Notes: a model not told the origin generated them from the sequence alone. A stretch of 63,216 bases of DNA from Hydrococcus rivularis NIES-593 (GCF_001904635.1 NZ_MRCB01000030.1:1-63216), one strand, 5' to 3'; positions 1 to 9,701 are shown, numbered from the stretch's first letter. Made by a program: numbers and translations.

Positions 1-120
1 TTAACACCATAATACTCTAAGCATTTTTACTCATTGCGAAAGTGGGATGCTCCCAATTCAAACTGTTTTAGTAAGTCTAATTCATTTAGTTCTAAATTTG
101 TTGTCGGAGTGCTAAACAAT

Positions 121-1575
121 TTATTGATGAGGTGATAATTGCGAAGTGCAAACCGATAATTGCGAATTGGGCTGACCAATTGGCGAACTCTTGGCTGAAG
201 TCTGTGTCTGAGGCGTAACTCGGCGAAGTTTGGCTCCTAACTGACTTAGCTTTCCTTCTAGATTGTCGTACCCTCGGTCTAAATGATGCAATCCTTGAAC
301 GATTGTCTTGCCTTCGGCGGCTAAACCTGCTAGTACCAAAGCGGCTGAAGCGCGTAAATCGGTTGCCATGACGGGAGCGCCCAATAACCTGGGCACGCCT
401 TTGACGATCGCGTGATTTCCTTTAACGCGGATGTCGGCTCCCATGCGATTTAATTCTGCCACGTGGCGCAGGCGGTTTTCAAACACCGTCTCGCTAATGA
501 CGCTGTTTCCTTCAGCAATGGCGAGAAGTGCCATAAACTGTGCTTGCATATCCGTGGGAAATCCTGGATAGGGAAGCGTTTCGATATCAGTCGCACGCAG
601 GGCGCCAGGTACGACGCGCAGGCGATTGGGGGCATCTGTAACGATTTGAGTGCCAATCTCTTGCAATTTGGCAATTACGGGAGCCAAGTGTTCGGGAATG
701 ACGGGATATAGGCTAATTTCTGAGTCAGTAATCGCTCCAGCTACGAGAAAAGTTCCCGCTTCAATGCGATCGGGGATAATAGAATAATCCGTTTCGTGCA
801 GGCGATCGACTCCAGAAATGAGAATCGTATTGGTGCCAGCGCCGCTAATTTGCGCTCCCATTGCTCGGCAGAAGTTAGCCAAATCTTCGACTTCTGGCTC
901 TTGAGCGGCGTTTTCAATGATGGTTTCGCCTTCCGCTAAAGTGGCTGCCATCATCAGCGTTTCTGTAGCGCCAACGCTGGGATAGTCTAAGTAAATTTTT
1001 GCTCCCTGCAATCTGCTTCTTCTTCCTCTGACGCAAGCATGAACCATGCCGTGTTCGATGCAAACGTCTGCTCCCATCGCTTGCAAACCGCGAACGTGGA
1101 GATCGACAGGTCTCGCTCCGATCGCGCATCCCCCTGGCAGTGGAACGCTAGCAACGCCTAGTCTAGTCAACAAAGGACCGATGACAAAAAAACTAGCTCT
1201 CATTTGAGAGACGAGATCGTAAGGCGCTTGGGATTTCCCGATATTGCTAGCATCCACATCTAAAATGTTGCCCTGCCTGTTGAGCTTGACTCCTAGAGCT
1301 TCCAGAATTTGCTCCATCCGCGTCACATCTACTAAGATCGGCACATTCTGAAGCCGGCATTCATCGGAACATAGGAGTACCCCTGCCATGATCGCTAGGG
1401 CAGAATTTTTGGCACCGCTAATTCGGACTTCTCCTTCGAGAGACGCTCTACCCCAGATCTGTAAAATGGGTTGCTCGTCTTCGGGCTGGGAGAGGGGATG
1501 ATTGGAACTATGCAGGGAGTTTATGGCTTTATCCTCCAAATATTGGGAAATCTTAATGTTTTTTGGGACGTACAT
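121..1575 (-). CDS. murA: UDP-N-acetylglucosamine 1-carboxyvinyltransferase
   Basis: MurA transfers enolpyruvate from PEP to UDP-GlcNAc, the first committed step of peptidoglycan synthesis in the cytoplasm. The EPSP-synthase fold is visible throughout. The substrate-binding Lys-Asn pair lies in [12 protein letters not shown] (K56-N57), and the catalytic, fosfomycin-sensitive cysteine is C150 in [14 protein letters not shown]. The protein has 484 residues against about 420 for the E. coli enzyme. The extra length is an N-terminal extension of about 35 residues, since C150 corresponds to C115, plus a Q/S-rich tail after residue 455. No internal Met near the expected start offers a shorter version, so I keep the annotated start. 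The gene stands alone on the minus strand, divergent from the tRNA. Assignment is secure. Confidence 0.96.
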   Translation of the reverse strand: MYVPKNIKISQYLEDKAINSLHSSNHPLSQPEDEQPILQIWGRASLEGEVRISGAKNSALAIMAGVLLCSDECRLQNVPILVDVTRMEQILEALGVKLNRQGNILDVDASNIGKSQAPYDLVSQMRASFFVIGPLLTRLGVASVPLPGGCAIGARPVDLHVRGLQAMGADVCIEHGMVHACVRGRRSRLQGAKIYLDYPSVGATETLMMAATLAEGETIIENAAQEPEVEDLANFCRAMGAQISGAGTNTILISGVDRLHETDYSIIPDRIEAGTFLVAGAITDSEISLYPVIPEHLAPVIAKLQEIGTQIVTDAPNRLRVVPGALRATDIETLPYPGFPTDMQAQFMALLAIAEGNSVISETVFENRLRHVAELNRMGADIRVKGNHAIVKGVPRLLGAPVMATDLRASAALVLAGLAAEGKTIVQGLHHLDRGYDNLEGKLSQLGAKLRRVTPQTQTSAKSSPIGQPNSQLSVCTSQLSPHQ

Positions 1576-1726
1576 TTTGCCTATTAGATTTTACCGAAAA
1601 GATTGTAAAGATCCCGATTAATTAATTGGCTTTCAAATTAAGGACATAGACCATTAATAATGTTTCCAGTCAATGGTTGACGAATCTTATTCGGTGAATC
1701 ATAATAAGAGATCGGGCGTTCTATTT

Positions 1727-1810
1727 GCGGAACTGGCGGAATTGGTAGACGCGCTAGATTCAGGTTCTAGTGTCTGCAAAGACTTCCGGGTTCAAGTCCC
1801 GGGTTCCGCA
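1727..1810 (+). tRNA. tRNA-Leu (anticodon CAG)
   Basis: A complete 84-nt class II tRNA. The acceptor stem pairs GCGGAAC with GTTCCGC, with discriminator A at 1810. The anticodon stem CTAGA/TCTAG closes the loop TTCAGGT, giving anticodon CAG (reads CUG, Leu). A long variable arm and the T-arm CCGGG-TTCAAGT-CCCGG follow. The 3' CCA is not encoded; the next bases are TTG. Placement of arms was done by eye. Confidence 0.95.
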
Positions 1811-1891
1811 TTGGCAAGGTAAAAGTAAAAAGGTAAAAGGCAAAAGTGCAACTTTTTAACCTTTTATTTTTGCTTCCTTATTACTCAAAAC

Positions 1892-2677
1892 ATGATTACG
1901 AGTCTTCAGAATCCTCTCGTCAAACAGATGCGCAAGCTACACTCCTCCAAAGGTAGGCGCGAGCAACATCTGTTTTTATTAGAGGGAACTCATTTGCTAG
2001 AGACGGCGTTCGAGAGCAATTGTTCCTTAGCAGCAGTTTGTTGCACCGAGCAATGGCGAGATCGCTACCCACAATTATGGGAAAAAGCGTCTAAGCAAGC
2101 TCAAAGAGTGGAGATAGTCTCCCCAGAAGTTTTAGGCGCGATCGCAACGACGGTTCATCCCGATGGAGTAGTTGCCACTGCTTTACGCATAATAGATCGA
2201 CCCGCAAAGCTAGCTCATCTAAAATTGGGATTAGTTTTAGAGCGATTGCAAGATCCTGGAAACTTGGGAACGATTATTCGTACCGCCGTTGCTGCCGGGG
2301 CAGATGGGTTATGGCTAAGCGACGATAGCGTCGATGTCGATAATCCAAAAGTTTTGCGCTCGTCTGCCGGGGCGTGGTTTCGCTTGCCAATTATCGTCAG
2401 TTTCAATTTAACCGAAATCGTAGCAGACTATCGATCGCGGGGAGTACAAATAGTCGCGACGCTGCCTACAGCCAAGAAATTGTATTGGGAAATCGATTTT
2501 ACCTGCCCAACTCTAATTTTATTGGGAAATGAAGGGGCAGGACTGACACAAGAGTTGGTTTCCCTATCCAACTTGCAAGTAAAAATTCCTCTGGGTGAAG
2601 GAGTAGAATCGTTGAATGTTGCGATCGCGGCAGCCTTATTATTGTACGAAGCTCGGCGACAAAGAAGGGAAGTCTAA
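1892..2677 (+). CDS. TrmH/SpoU-family RNA 2'-O-methyltransferase
   Basis: A SPOUT-class enzyme that methylates ribose 2'-OH in tRNA or rRNA with S-adenosylmethionine. The three family motifs are present in order: motif 1 NLGTIIRTAVAAGADG around residues 123-138, motif 2 LLGNEGAGL around 210, and motif 3 SLNVAIAAALLLYE near the C-terminus, which forms the trefoil-knot SAM site. The N-terminal part (to about residue 100) looks like the substrate-binding domain found in RlmB-type proteins. Length (261 aa) is normal. It follows the tRNA-Leu gene by about 80 bases on the same strand. The exact target RNA cannot be read from the sequence. Confidence 0.9.
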   Translation: MITSLQNPLVKQMRKLHSSKGRREQHLFLLEGTHLLETAFESNCSLAAVCCTEQWRDRYPQLWEKASKQAQRVEIVSPEVLGAIATTVHPDGVVATALRIIDRPAKLAHLKLGLVLERLQDPGNLGTIIRTAVAAGADGLWLSDDSVDVDNPKVLRSSAGAWFRLPIIVSFNLTEIVADYRSRGVQIVATLPTAKKLYWEIDFTCPTLILLGNEGAGLTQELVSLSNLQVKIPLGEGVESLNVAIAAALLLYEARRQRREV

Positions 2678-2772
2678 ACTGTCTTGCAAGAGTAGTTAGC
2701 TTTGGGGATCGATATTTTCGGGTGTAAGTTGAGTATCTGGGTTGGGTTGTAGATCGCGAAAACCGAGGACAC

Positions 2773-3684
2773 CTAAACAGGATTTAACTCGGGCTTTTCT
2801 ATAGGAGGAATTCCAGCGAGATCGAGGATCTGAGGAATTAAATCTTCTCGCTTAACTGCCATCAGATGAACGCCTTGGCAGAGTTGCTTGGCTAAGCGCA
2901 CTTGTTCGGCGGCAATGTTTACGCCTTCTTGAAGAGGATCGGGCGCATCGGCTAAGCGTTTAATAATGTCTTCTGGAATCTGAACGCCTGGAACATTTTT
3001 GTTGATAAATTGAGCATTTTTAGCCGATTTGAGCAAGAAAATTCCTGCTAAAATAGGTTTGTTGCTTCCGGCAGCGATTTGATTCATAAACTTATCCAGT
3101 CGCTCGAAATCCGTAATCAATTGGCTTTGGAAAAACTGCGCCCCAGCTTCTACTTTGCGATCGAATCGTTGCTGCAAACTCGACCAACTCTTTAATTGCG
3201 GATCGACGGCAGCGCCTGCAAATAAATCTAGCGGTTCGTCGGGCAGGGGTTGATTTTTGAAATCTAAGCCACTGTTGAGGTTGGCAATTAATTTGAGGAG
3301 TCTAACCGATTCCAATTCAAACACCGACCTCGATTCTTTGCGATCGCCTGCTTTAACCGGATCGCCTGTTAGCGCCAGAATAGTGCGGATTCCCAAAGCA
3401 TGTGCGCCCATTAAATCTGCTTCTAGTCCAATGCAGTTGCGATCGCGACAGGCAATCTGACAGATAGGTTCGATGCCATGCTGCAATAAAATTACTGATG
3501 CTGCGATCGAAGACATTCGCACGACAGCGCGACTTCCATCGGTGATGTTCAAGGCATGAACTCGATCTTTGAGCAGTTTTGCCATTTCCAGCATTCGCAC
3601 TGGATTTCCCCCTTTCGGAGGAGTCACCTCAGCAGTAATCAAAAATTCTCTATCTTGAACGGCACGACGAAATCTAGTTGTCAT
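2773..3684 (-). CDS. metF: methylenetetrahydrofolate reductase family protein
   Basis: Reduces 5,10-methylenetetrahydrofolate to 5-methyltetrahydrofolate for methionine synthesis, using FAD in a TIM barrel. The N-terminal strand carries the catalytic-type glutamate in ITAEVTPPKGG. The segments ALNITDGSRA, LQHGIEPICQIACRDRN and GIRTILALTGDP are the FAD/folate-binding strand ends of the family. The 303-aa length matches bacterial MetF (about 295). Cyanobacterial members form a subgroup rather distant from E. coli MetF, so the family is secure and the exact electron donor is not. The gene is separated from trpS by a T/G-rich repeat tract at about 3725-3760. Confidence 0.88.
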   Translation of the reverse strand: MTTRFRRAVQDREFLITAEVTPPKGGNPVRMLEMAKLLKDRVHALNITDGSRAVVRMSSIAASVILLQHGIEPICQIACRDRNCIGLEADLMGAHALGIRTILALTGDPVKAGDRKESRSVFELESVRLLKLIANLNSGLDFKNQPLPDEPLDLFAGAAVDPQLKSWSSLQQRFDRKVEAGAQFFQSQLITDFERLDKFMNQIAAGSNKPILAGIFLLKSAKNAQFINKNVPGVQIPEDIIKRLADAPDPLQEGVNIAAEQVRLAKQLCQGVHLMAVKREDLIPQILDLAGIPPIEKPELNPV

Positions 3685-3809
3685 TAGTGATTCGATGAAA
3701 GGATTTTGAATGAAAGAATTGGAGATTAGTTAGTAGTTAGTGGTTGGTGGTTAGTTTTCTCTCTTGTCTTCCCACCCTCCCACTTCCTCCCACAATCCCC
3801 GTTCTATAA

Positions 3810-4820
3810 CTAAAGGGGTGGTAGATAACCAAGGGCATTTTTAACTCGCTCTAGGGTTTTATTGGCAACCGCCTCGGCTTTTTGGCGACCTTCTCGCAAT
3901 ATAGAGTCTAAATAGTCCCTATTATCCATAATTTCTTTATATTTGTCTTGGATCGGTCTGAGAACTTCTATGGTAACTTCAGCAAGCAATAGCTTAAACT
4001 GTCCCCAACCCATATCCCGACATTCTACTGCCACCTCTTGTTTCGTCTTTCCTGACAAGATCGTGTAAAGAGTTAATAAATTATTGCATTCGGGGCGTTC
4101 TGGATCGTCAAAAGTCAAACCTTTGATAGGATCGGTTTTACAGCGCTTAATTTTCTTCTCAACCAATTCTGGCGGATCGAGAAGATTGATCCGACTCATA
4201 TCCGAAGGATCTGACTTAGACATCTTGCTTGTGCCATCCGTCAGACTCATTATTCTGGCCCCTTCTTGGCGAATGAGAGGTTCGGGAAGTTTCAGGACGG
4301 GTTTTTCTTTGCTACCGTATTTATCATTAACTCGTATGGCAATATCGCGCGTCAGTTCCAAGTGTTGCTTTTGATCTTCGCCGACAGGAACTCGATCGGC
4401 ATCATAAAGTAAAATATCGGCTGCCATCAAGACGGGATAATCCAATAAACCAACGCTAACGTTTTCGCCTTGTTTGACGGCTTTTTCTTTGAACTGGATC
4501 ATCCTCTCCAACCAGTTTAGAGGTGTGATACAGTTAAGCAGCCATGTAAGTTCGCTGTGCGCGCTCACGTGGGATTGGACGAAAATAGTAGAGTACTGTA
4601 AGTCGATGCCGCAAGCTAAATAGAGTGCGGCGATGGTATAGGTATCGTGGGCTAGGGTTTTGGGATTGTGTGGTACTGTAATGGCGTGTAGGTCTACTAC
4701 GCAAAAGTAATTGTCATAATTGCTCTGAATCTCGACCCAGTTACGAATTGCCCCTAGATAGTTGCCTAAATGTAAGTTGCCCGTGGGTTGAACCCCAGAT
4801 AAAACTCGCTGTTTTGCCAT
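3810..4820 (-). CDS. trpS: tryptophanyl-tRNA synthetase
   Basis: Charges tRNA-Trp with tryptophan; a class Ic aminoacyl-tRNA synthetase. The HIGH-type signature is in PTGNLHLGNYLGAIRNW near the N-terminus, and the KMSKS signature is KMSKSDPSD. The segment DLHAITVPHNP and the MAADILLYDADRVPVGEDQ region are typical of bacterial TrpS. I prefer the start at 4820 (MAKQRVLSG), which fits the usual length of TrpS. An in-frame ATG five codons upstream (4835) is also possible, and neither has a clear Shine-Dalgarno. The gene is divergent from menC, about 90 bases away. Confidence 0.95.
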   Translation of the reverse strand: MAKQRVLSGVQPTGNLHLGNYLGAIRNWVEIQSNYDNYFCVVDLHAITVPHNPKTLAHDTYTIAALYLACGIDLQYSTIFVQSHVSAHSELTWLLNCITPLNWLERMIQFKEKAVKQGENVSVGLLDYPVLMAADILLYDADRVPVGEDQKQHLELTRDIAIRVNDKYGSKEKPVLKLPEPLIRQEGARIMSLTDGTSKMSKSDPSDMSRINLLDPPELVEKKIKRCKTDPIKGLTFDDPERPECNNLLTLYTILSGKTKQEVAVECRDMGWGQFKLLLAEVTIEVLRPIQDKYKEIMDNRDYLDSILREGRQKAEAVANKTLERVKNALGYLPPL

Positions 4821-4913
4821 TATTCGCGATCGCATTGGTCAGGAGGATGACAGAGGGTTTGTTATCCTACATAATTTTTTACAATTATGCCTTATGCCAG
4901 ACCTTCATAGAAG

Positions 4914-5831
4914 ATGTACTATCATTTTGAATTTCGTCCCTATCGACGCCGTTTCCGTCAACCTTTGAAAACCAGTCGCGGGATTTGGGAAATTAGAGAA
5001 GGCATTATTCTTCGTTTGACTGATGAGACAGGTAGGATGGGTTGTAGCGAGATTGCCCCTTTGCCTTGGTTCGGTTCGGAGACTTTTGCACAGGCGTTGG
5101 CATTTTGCAAGCAATTGAAGGAAAAATTAACACAAGCAACAATACAAGCGATTCCAGAGGGTTTACCTGCTTGCCAGTTTGGGTTTGAGTCGGCGTTGGA
5201 GGATTTATTTGGTGCAGAGGGGGAGAGAGGGAGACTTTCTTTGAGTTATCTATTGCCTGCTGGGGAAGATGCTTTACAAGCGTGGGAAATTCTTCAGTCA
5301 GCAACTACCTTCAAATGGAAAATTGGCGCGATCGCGATCGCAGAGGAAATTACAATATTTAAGAAGCTAGTTCGCGCATTACCAGCAGGGGCAAAGTTAC
5401 GATTGGATGCTAATGGGGGATTGAGTATAGAAGAAGCAAAAGCTTGGTTAGAAGTAGCTGATGAGACGCAGATTGTTGAGTTTATCGAACAACCTTTATC
5501 GCCTCAAGAGTTCGATTTAATGTTAGATTTAAGTGCCAATTATTCTACTGCGATCGCACTAGATGAATCTGTTGCTACTCTACAACAATTAGAGAATTGC
5601 TATCAAAAAGGATGGCGAGGGATATATATTATTAAAGCTGCGATCGCGGGTTCTCCTCAACGCCTTCGTCAGTTTTGTCAGCAGTATAAAATTGATGCCG
5701 TATTCTCTTCAGTCTTTGAAACTAAAATTGGTAGAGAAGCAGTATTGCGCCTCGCAGCAGAACTTTCTAACCCAAATCGCGCTATAGGTTTTGGGATAGA
5801 TCATTGGTTTGAAGAAGATGATGGATTCTGA
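4914..5831 (+). CDS. menC: o-succinylbenzoate synthase
   Basis: Dehydrates SHCHC to o-succinylbenzoate in phylloquinone (vitamin K1) synthesis, the quinone of photosystem I. It is an enolase-superfamily barrel. The catalytic set is visible: Lys pair FKWKIG (K134/K136), metal ligands D165 (RLDANGG), E192 (EFIEQP) and D217 (ALDES), and K241 (IIKAAIAGSP). Length (305 aa) is normal. The last codons overlap the next gene (GNAT), and menE lies one gene further on, so menC and menE are probably co-transcribed. The arrangement supports OSBS rather than a generic racemase. Confidence 0.93.
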   Translation: MYYHFEFRPYRRRFRQPLKTSRGIWEIREGIILRLTDETGRMGCSEIAPLPWFGSETFAQALAFCKQLKEKLTQATIQAIPEGLPACQFGFESALEDLFGAEGERGRLSLSYLLPAGEDALQAWEILQSATTFKWKIGAIAIAEEITIFKKLVRALPAGAKLRLDANGGLSIEEAKAWLEVADETQIVEFIEQPLSPQEFDLMLDLSANYSTAIALDESVATLQQLENCYQKGWRGIYIIKAAIAGSPQRLRQFCQQYKIDAVFSSVFETKIGREAVLRLAAELSNPNRAIGFGIDHWFEEDDGF

Positions 5832-6384
5832 GATAAATCAAGAGGGATTTCAAGTGTTTCCTTATTTACAAGGAGAGAGAGTTTTTTTGAGGCTAGCAAC
5901 TGTAGATGACATTCCTCAAATTATCTCTTTCTATCAAAATAATGCTGCTCATTTTGAAAAGGTTGCTTCTGCGAAACCTCATGAATTTTATACCCTTGAA
6001 TTTTGGAAGAATACAATTATTACCTCTCAACAAGACTATCAAAATGATAAGGCTTGTAATTTGTTTATTTTTGACCTCACTAATAATATTGTTGGATTTA
6101 TAAACTTTTTCTCTTTTATTCGTGGTGCATTTCATGCTTGTATTTTAGGATATGGTTTAACTGAAACAACACGAGAGAAAGGACTAATGACTGAGGCACT
6201 AAAACTGGCAATAAATTTTGTTTTTAACGACCTAAATATGCATCGTATCATGGCTAACTATAGTCCTACTAATGAGTGCAGCGGTAGATTGCTTCGACGA
6301 CTTAATTTTGTTGTTGAAGGATATGCTATAGATTACTTGCGAATTCATAGTAAGTCAGGGTTATTTCATTCTGATTGCAGTTAA
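5818..6384 (+). CDS. GNAT-family N-acetyltransferase (RimJ/RimL type)
   Basis: Predicted acetyl-CoA-dependent N-acetyltransferase of the RimJ/RimL subgroup, which modifies protein N-termini or small amines. The N-terminal half has GERVFLRLATVDDIPQI, and the later segment GYGLTETTREKGLMTEALKLAINFVFNDLNMHRI is the acetyl-CoA-binding region typical of the group. The canonical Q/R-x-x-G-x-G/A is replaced by REKGLM. It starts inside the end of menC: ATG codons at 5818 and 5821 are both possible, and a TTG three codons earlier is less likely. Placement between menC and menE suggests only shared transcription. The base composition is more AT-rich than menC, which could mark a later insertion into a men operon. 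Substrate unknown. Confidence 0.8.
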   Translation: MMDSEINQEGFQVFPYLQGERVFLRLATVDDIPQIISFYQNNAAHFEKVASAKPHEFYTLEFWKNTIITSQQDYQNDKACNLFIFDLTNNIVGFINFFSFIRGAFHACILGYGLTETTREKGLMTEALKLAINFVFNDLNMHRIMANYSPTNECSGRLLRRLNFVVEGYAIDYLRIHSKSGLFHSDCS

Positions 6385-6386
6385 CC

Positions 6387-6463
6387 AAGAAATGAATTTC
6401 TTAGCTCAAAATTTAAGTCCGTCTTATAGGACTTAAGGTATTAGACAGAGAATTGATTCTCTG
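6387..6463. repeat. three consecutive short hairpins before menE
   Basis: Three perfect inverted repeats in a row fill the gap between the GNAT gene and menE. They are AAGAAAT/ATTTCTT (6387-6402), TTAAGTCC/GGACTTAA (6413-6436) and CAGAGAA/TTCTCTG (6446-6463). None ends in a U tract, so they resemble RNA processing or attenuating structures more than a simple terminator. Confidence 0.5.
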
Positions 6464-6481
6464 GCTTTCTTCTGACTAATC

Positions 6482-7888
6482 ATGCATGGAAATCACCCTA
6501 ATCCTGAGTATTTCTTAGAATATTTAAAACAACGCACTAAAGAAGATTGGCTTATTGGTTATGATAGTCAAAATTTTTATTTACTTGTAGAACAATTCTT
6601 GATTCAATTAACTCAACTTTCAACAGAAAAAAAATTGCCAAATATTCTTATAGCAGAAGAAGATCCCTACAAATTTCTTTCTGCCTTGCTTGCTGCTGTT
6701 GCTGCTAACTGTCACATTTTTCTCTGCAATCGAGATTGGCAACAACAAGAATGGCAGCAAGTTCTCGATCTAGTTCAACCCGATTTAATCTTAGGAAAAT
6801 CGTCATCGGTTGCCGCTATTTCGTCATTATTATATATTCACAAAAGACAAAGGACAAATGAGCAAGGACAAAAAATTATGATTCCAACTGGAGGATCGTC
6901 AGGAAAAATTCGTTTTGCTATTCATACCTGGGAGACACTGACAGCTTCAGTAAAAGGCTTTTGCCACTACTTTAATATCGATACTATCAATTCTTTTTGC
7001 GTTCTACCACTTTATCACGTCGGTGGTTTAATGCAATTTATCCGTTCTTTTCTAACGGAAGGGAAATTAGCCATTCTGCCATATAAAGCTTTGAAAGCAG
7101 GAGAAAGTATTGATATAAATCCCTCAGATTTTTTTATTTCATTAGTGCCAACGCAGTTCCAATTTCTCTTGGAATCTAAGCCAGATTGGCTATCACAATT
7201 CCATACTGTACTACTAGGAGGTGCTCCTGCATGGCAATCTCTTTTAGAAACTGCTAGAAAGTATCGAATTAAACTAGCACCAACCTATGGAATGACAGAA
7301 ACTGCCTCCCAAATTGTTACGCTTAAACCCGAAGGATTTTTAAGTGGCAATAATAGTAGCGGTCAAGTTTTACCTCATGCGAAAGTTACTATTTGTAGCG
7401 ATCGCAATGAGTTATTAGAACCCAAGCAAACGGGTATTATTACTGTAGAAGCAGAGTCTCTTTTTCTAGGTTATTATCCAGAGATCGATCGCGATCGCAA
7501 ATCTTTTCAAACCGACGATTTAGGATATTTTGATGAAAAAGGGAACTTGCATATTGTCGGACGTAGCAGTCAGAAAATTATTACGGGTGGAGAAAATGTC
7601 TTTCCCAAAGAAGTAGAAGCCGCTATTTTAGCAACTCAATTAGTTACAGATGTCGTCGTAATCGGTTTATCGGACTGCCAATGGGGACAAGTAGTAACTG
7701 CTATCTATGTTCCCAAACAGAAGAATTTATCTCTCAAAGAACTTAAAATTGCGATCGCAGATAAGATCGCTAAATTTAAACAACCCAAATATTGGATTCC
7801 AGTAGAAAATATTCCTCGCAACCAGCAAGGTAAAGTAAACTACCGACACTTGCAACAAATCGCTCTAGATAAAATAATTCATAATTGA
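6482..7888 (+). CDS. menE: o-succinylbenzoate-CoA ligase
   Basis: Adenylate-forming enzyme that makes OSB-CoA from o-succinylbenzoate, the step after MenC. The AMP-binding signature MIPTGGSSGKIRFA lies near residue 130. Further motifs are PTYGMTETASQI (A5), the TDDLGYFDEKGNLHIVGR region (A7/A8) and the catalytic lysine region RNQQGKVNYRHL near the C-terminus (A10). Length (468 aa) is typical of cyanobacterial MenE, which is shorter than most acyl-CoA synthetases. Neighbouring menC fixes the substrate. The start ATG at 6482 lies about 20 bases after the third hairpin. Confidence 0.92.
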   Translation: MHGNHPNPEYFLEYLKQRTKEDWLIGYDSQNFYLLVEQFLIQLTQLSTEKKLPNILIAEEDPYKFLSALLAAVAANCHIFLCNRDWQQQEWQQVLDLVQPDLILGKSSSVAAISSLLYIHKRQRTNEQGQKIMIPTGGSSGKIRFAIHTWETLTASVKGFCHYFNIDTINSFCVLPLYHVGGLMQFIRSFLTEGKLAILPYKALKAGESIDINPSDFFISLVPTQFQFLLESKPDWLSQFHTVLLGGAPAWQSLLETARKYRIKLAPTYGMTETASQIVTLKPEGFLSGNNSSGQVLPHAKVTICSDRNELLEPKQTGIITVEAESLFLGYYPEIDRDRKSFQTDDLGYFDEKGNLHIVGRSSQKIITGGENVFPKEVEAAILATQLVTDVVVIGLSDCQWGQVVTAIYVPKQKNLSLKELKIAIADKIAKFKQPKYWIPVENIPRNQQGKVNYRHLQQIALDKIIHN

Positions 7889-8091
7889 ATTATGGGTGCA
7901 TGCGATGACTTGCGATCGCAAAAGGTAGGGCTTGATGGAATTAATGACTTCAAAAGTTGAAAAATTCTGCTTAACGGAGGAAGCAGAGTGCTGCTTGACG
8001 CGATAGGCTTCTCAAAGTTGGCGTTCGAGTTTTTCTTGCCGGATACCGATAGCTTGGCAACTTAGTTTGGATTATAATTTAAGAAATAAAT

Positions 8092-8967
8092 ATGCAAAAG
8101 AAACAGCCTTTTACAGTTTATAAAGCCTTAGAATGTCGTCCAGATAACTATCAAGACTGGTATCGTATGGGCGATGCCTTGCGCTTGCAGGGGAATCATA
8201 AAGAAGCGTTACTTAGCTATGAAAAGGCAATAGAATATTATCCCAGAGATTACTGGGCTTGGTATAAGCACGGTATGACGCTAGAAGAATTGGGACGCTA
8301 CGAAGAGGCAGCTGCTAGCTACGAAATCGCCTCAACAGTACAACCCAATAATTACTGGTCTTGGTACGATCGAGGTTGTCTGTGCCTAGAAAAGTTAGAG
8401 GATTACGAAGGCGCGATCTCCTGTTTTGACAAAGCACTAGAAGCCTATCCCAATGATTACTGGGCCCGCTATCGCCAAGGAGAAGCCTATCGCTTTGCCG
8501 ACAACTATGAAAGCGCGATCGCCTGTTACGATAGAGCCTTAGAAAAACGACCAAACGACTATTGGAGTTGGTATCGTCGCGGCGACGCCCTTCGCAGTTG
8601 GGGCAAACTAGAAGAGTCCTTGACGAACTATCAAAAAGCGTTAGAAAGCAAACCCCAAGATTATTGGGCTTGGTATCAGCAGGGCGTTATTCTACAGCAG
8701 CTACAGCGCTACGGCGAAGCGATTTCATGCTACCAGCACGCCTTAGAAGTCGAACCAGAAGACGACTATACTTACTATAACCAAGCCTGCTGTCAGGCGG
8801 CACTAGGTAAGGTTAATGAATCTCTCGATAGCTTAGAAAAGGCGATCGACCTTTATCCAGAAATTTATATCGAATTAGCTCATTCCAACGTAATTTTTGA
8901 CGATTTACGCCAAAAATCTAGGTTTGAAGCTTTAATGGCAAAATCATGCCATTATCAAACTGACTGA
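8092..8967 (+). CDS. tetratricopeptide repeat protein
   Basis: A 291-aa protein made almost wholly of TPR units, about seven, each with the pattern W/Y-x-x-x-G-x-x-L---G-x-x-E-x-A--SY-KA-E--P-DY-W. An unusual feature is the regular DYWxWYxxG motif at the start of each repeat. There is no signal peptide or membrane segment, so a cytoplasmic scaffold is likely. Partner unknown. It is followed after 17 bases by the remnant of a DUF3616 gene. Confidence 0.85.
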   Translation: MQKKQPFTVYKALECRPDNYQDWYRMGDALRLQGNHKEALLSYEKAIEYYPRDYWAWYKHGMTLEELGRYEEAAASYEIASTVQPNNYWSWYDRGCLCLEKLEDYEGAISCFDKALEAYPNDYWARYRQGEAYRFADNYESAIACYDRALEKRPNDYWSWYRRGDALRSWGKLEESLTNYQKALESKPQDYWAWYQQGVILQQLQRYGEAISCYQHALEVEPEDDYTYYNQACCQAALGKVNESLDSLEKAIDLYPEIYIELAHSNVIFDDLRQKSRFEALMAKSCHYQTD

Positions 8968-8984
8968 CAAAACCCCTCAAACCA

Positions 8985-9559
8985 ATGATAGCTACTAAAT
9001 TAATTGAGCAAGTCAAACTCGACTTTAACGACGTAAATCCTTCAAAATCTATCCATCAAGATTTATCCGCAGTTGTATTTACCTCGCCAGATACGCTTTG
9101 GGTTGCCTCCGATGAAATAAATGCGATCGAGCGACTAAAAAAGGTTGATAGGAAAACTTTTGGAGAACATCAATCTTTTTATTTATCGCAATTGCTAAAT
9201 GATTTTAATGATGAGGAAAAAGAGGTCGATATCGAAGGAATGGATTATGATGGAAACTATCTTTGGTTAATCGGATCTCACAGTAGCAAACGAAAAAAAG
9301 CGAAACCAGACAATATCAATAGACTTCAGACAATTAAACAAGATAAAAATCGCTATCTTCTCGCTCGAATTCCTTTGGTTGGAGATAGGTTAGAATATTT
9401 GATATTCCTTATACTAGCGGCAGCGATCGCGCTGAAGGGTTAACCTCATTTCCTCATGCTAATTCGTCTAAAGCTGTCTTAGTCGTCTACGATTCGCCCG
9501 ACTCGAAGAGAATTATCGAACCTGCCGGAGTTTTAGCAGATGTGTTTGCCTGGGAATAG
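8985..9559 (+). pseudogene. DUF3616-type protein, internally deleted and frameshifted
   Basis: The first part (8985 to about 9395) encodes an N-terminal DUF3616-like segment with DLSAVVFTSPDTLWVASDE and VDIEGMDYDGNYLWLIGSHSSKR. The reading frame then shifts into the meaningless tail EYLIFLILAAAIALKG and stops at 9443. In another frame, the sequence from about 9424 reads SDRAEGLTSFPHANSS, then AVLVVYDSPDSKRIIEPAG and VLADVFAWE, ending at 9559. This looks like the C-terminal end of the same family. The middle of the domain is missing, so the gene has lost an internal segment and its frame. The intact 152-aa ORF is therefore unlikely to be functional. The stretch 9560-9700 holds no gene I can recognise. 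Confidence 0.7.
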
Positions 9560-9701
9560 GTTCTGGCACAGAGGAATTGGCGATCGCGCTTGGGCTTGTT
9601 TGTTACAGTTGCAAAAACTAGGAGAAAAAGTCCATTTAAAGCTACACTAACTTACGAAACTATCTTATCTGTTGGGGCGATCGCCATAGATAATAACTCT
9701 G

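Noticed and set aside
27-118. 30-codon minus-strand open frame after murA (ends ELGASHFRNE)
   Set aside because: No convincing start or ribosome-binding site, and too short; could be a fragment but cannot be supported.
7889-8091. Possible minus-strand tail (IRQEKLERQL) in the menE-TPR gap
   Set aside because: Too short and without start; nothing to support a gene.
9560-9700. Possible sortase-like or other remnant after the DUF3616 pseudogene
   Set aside because: Only short broken frames; resemblance too weak to name.
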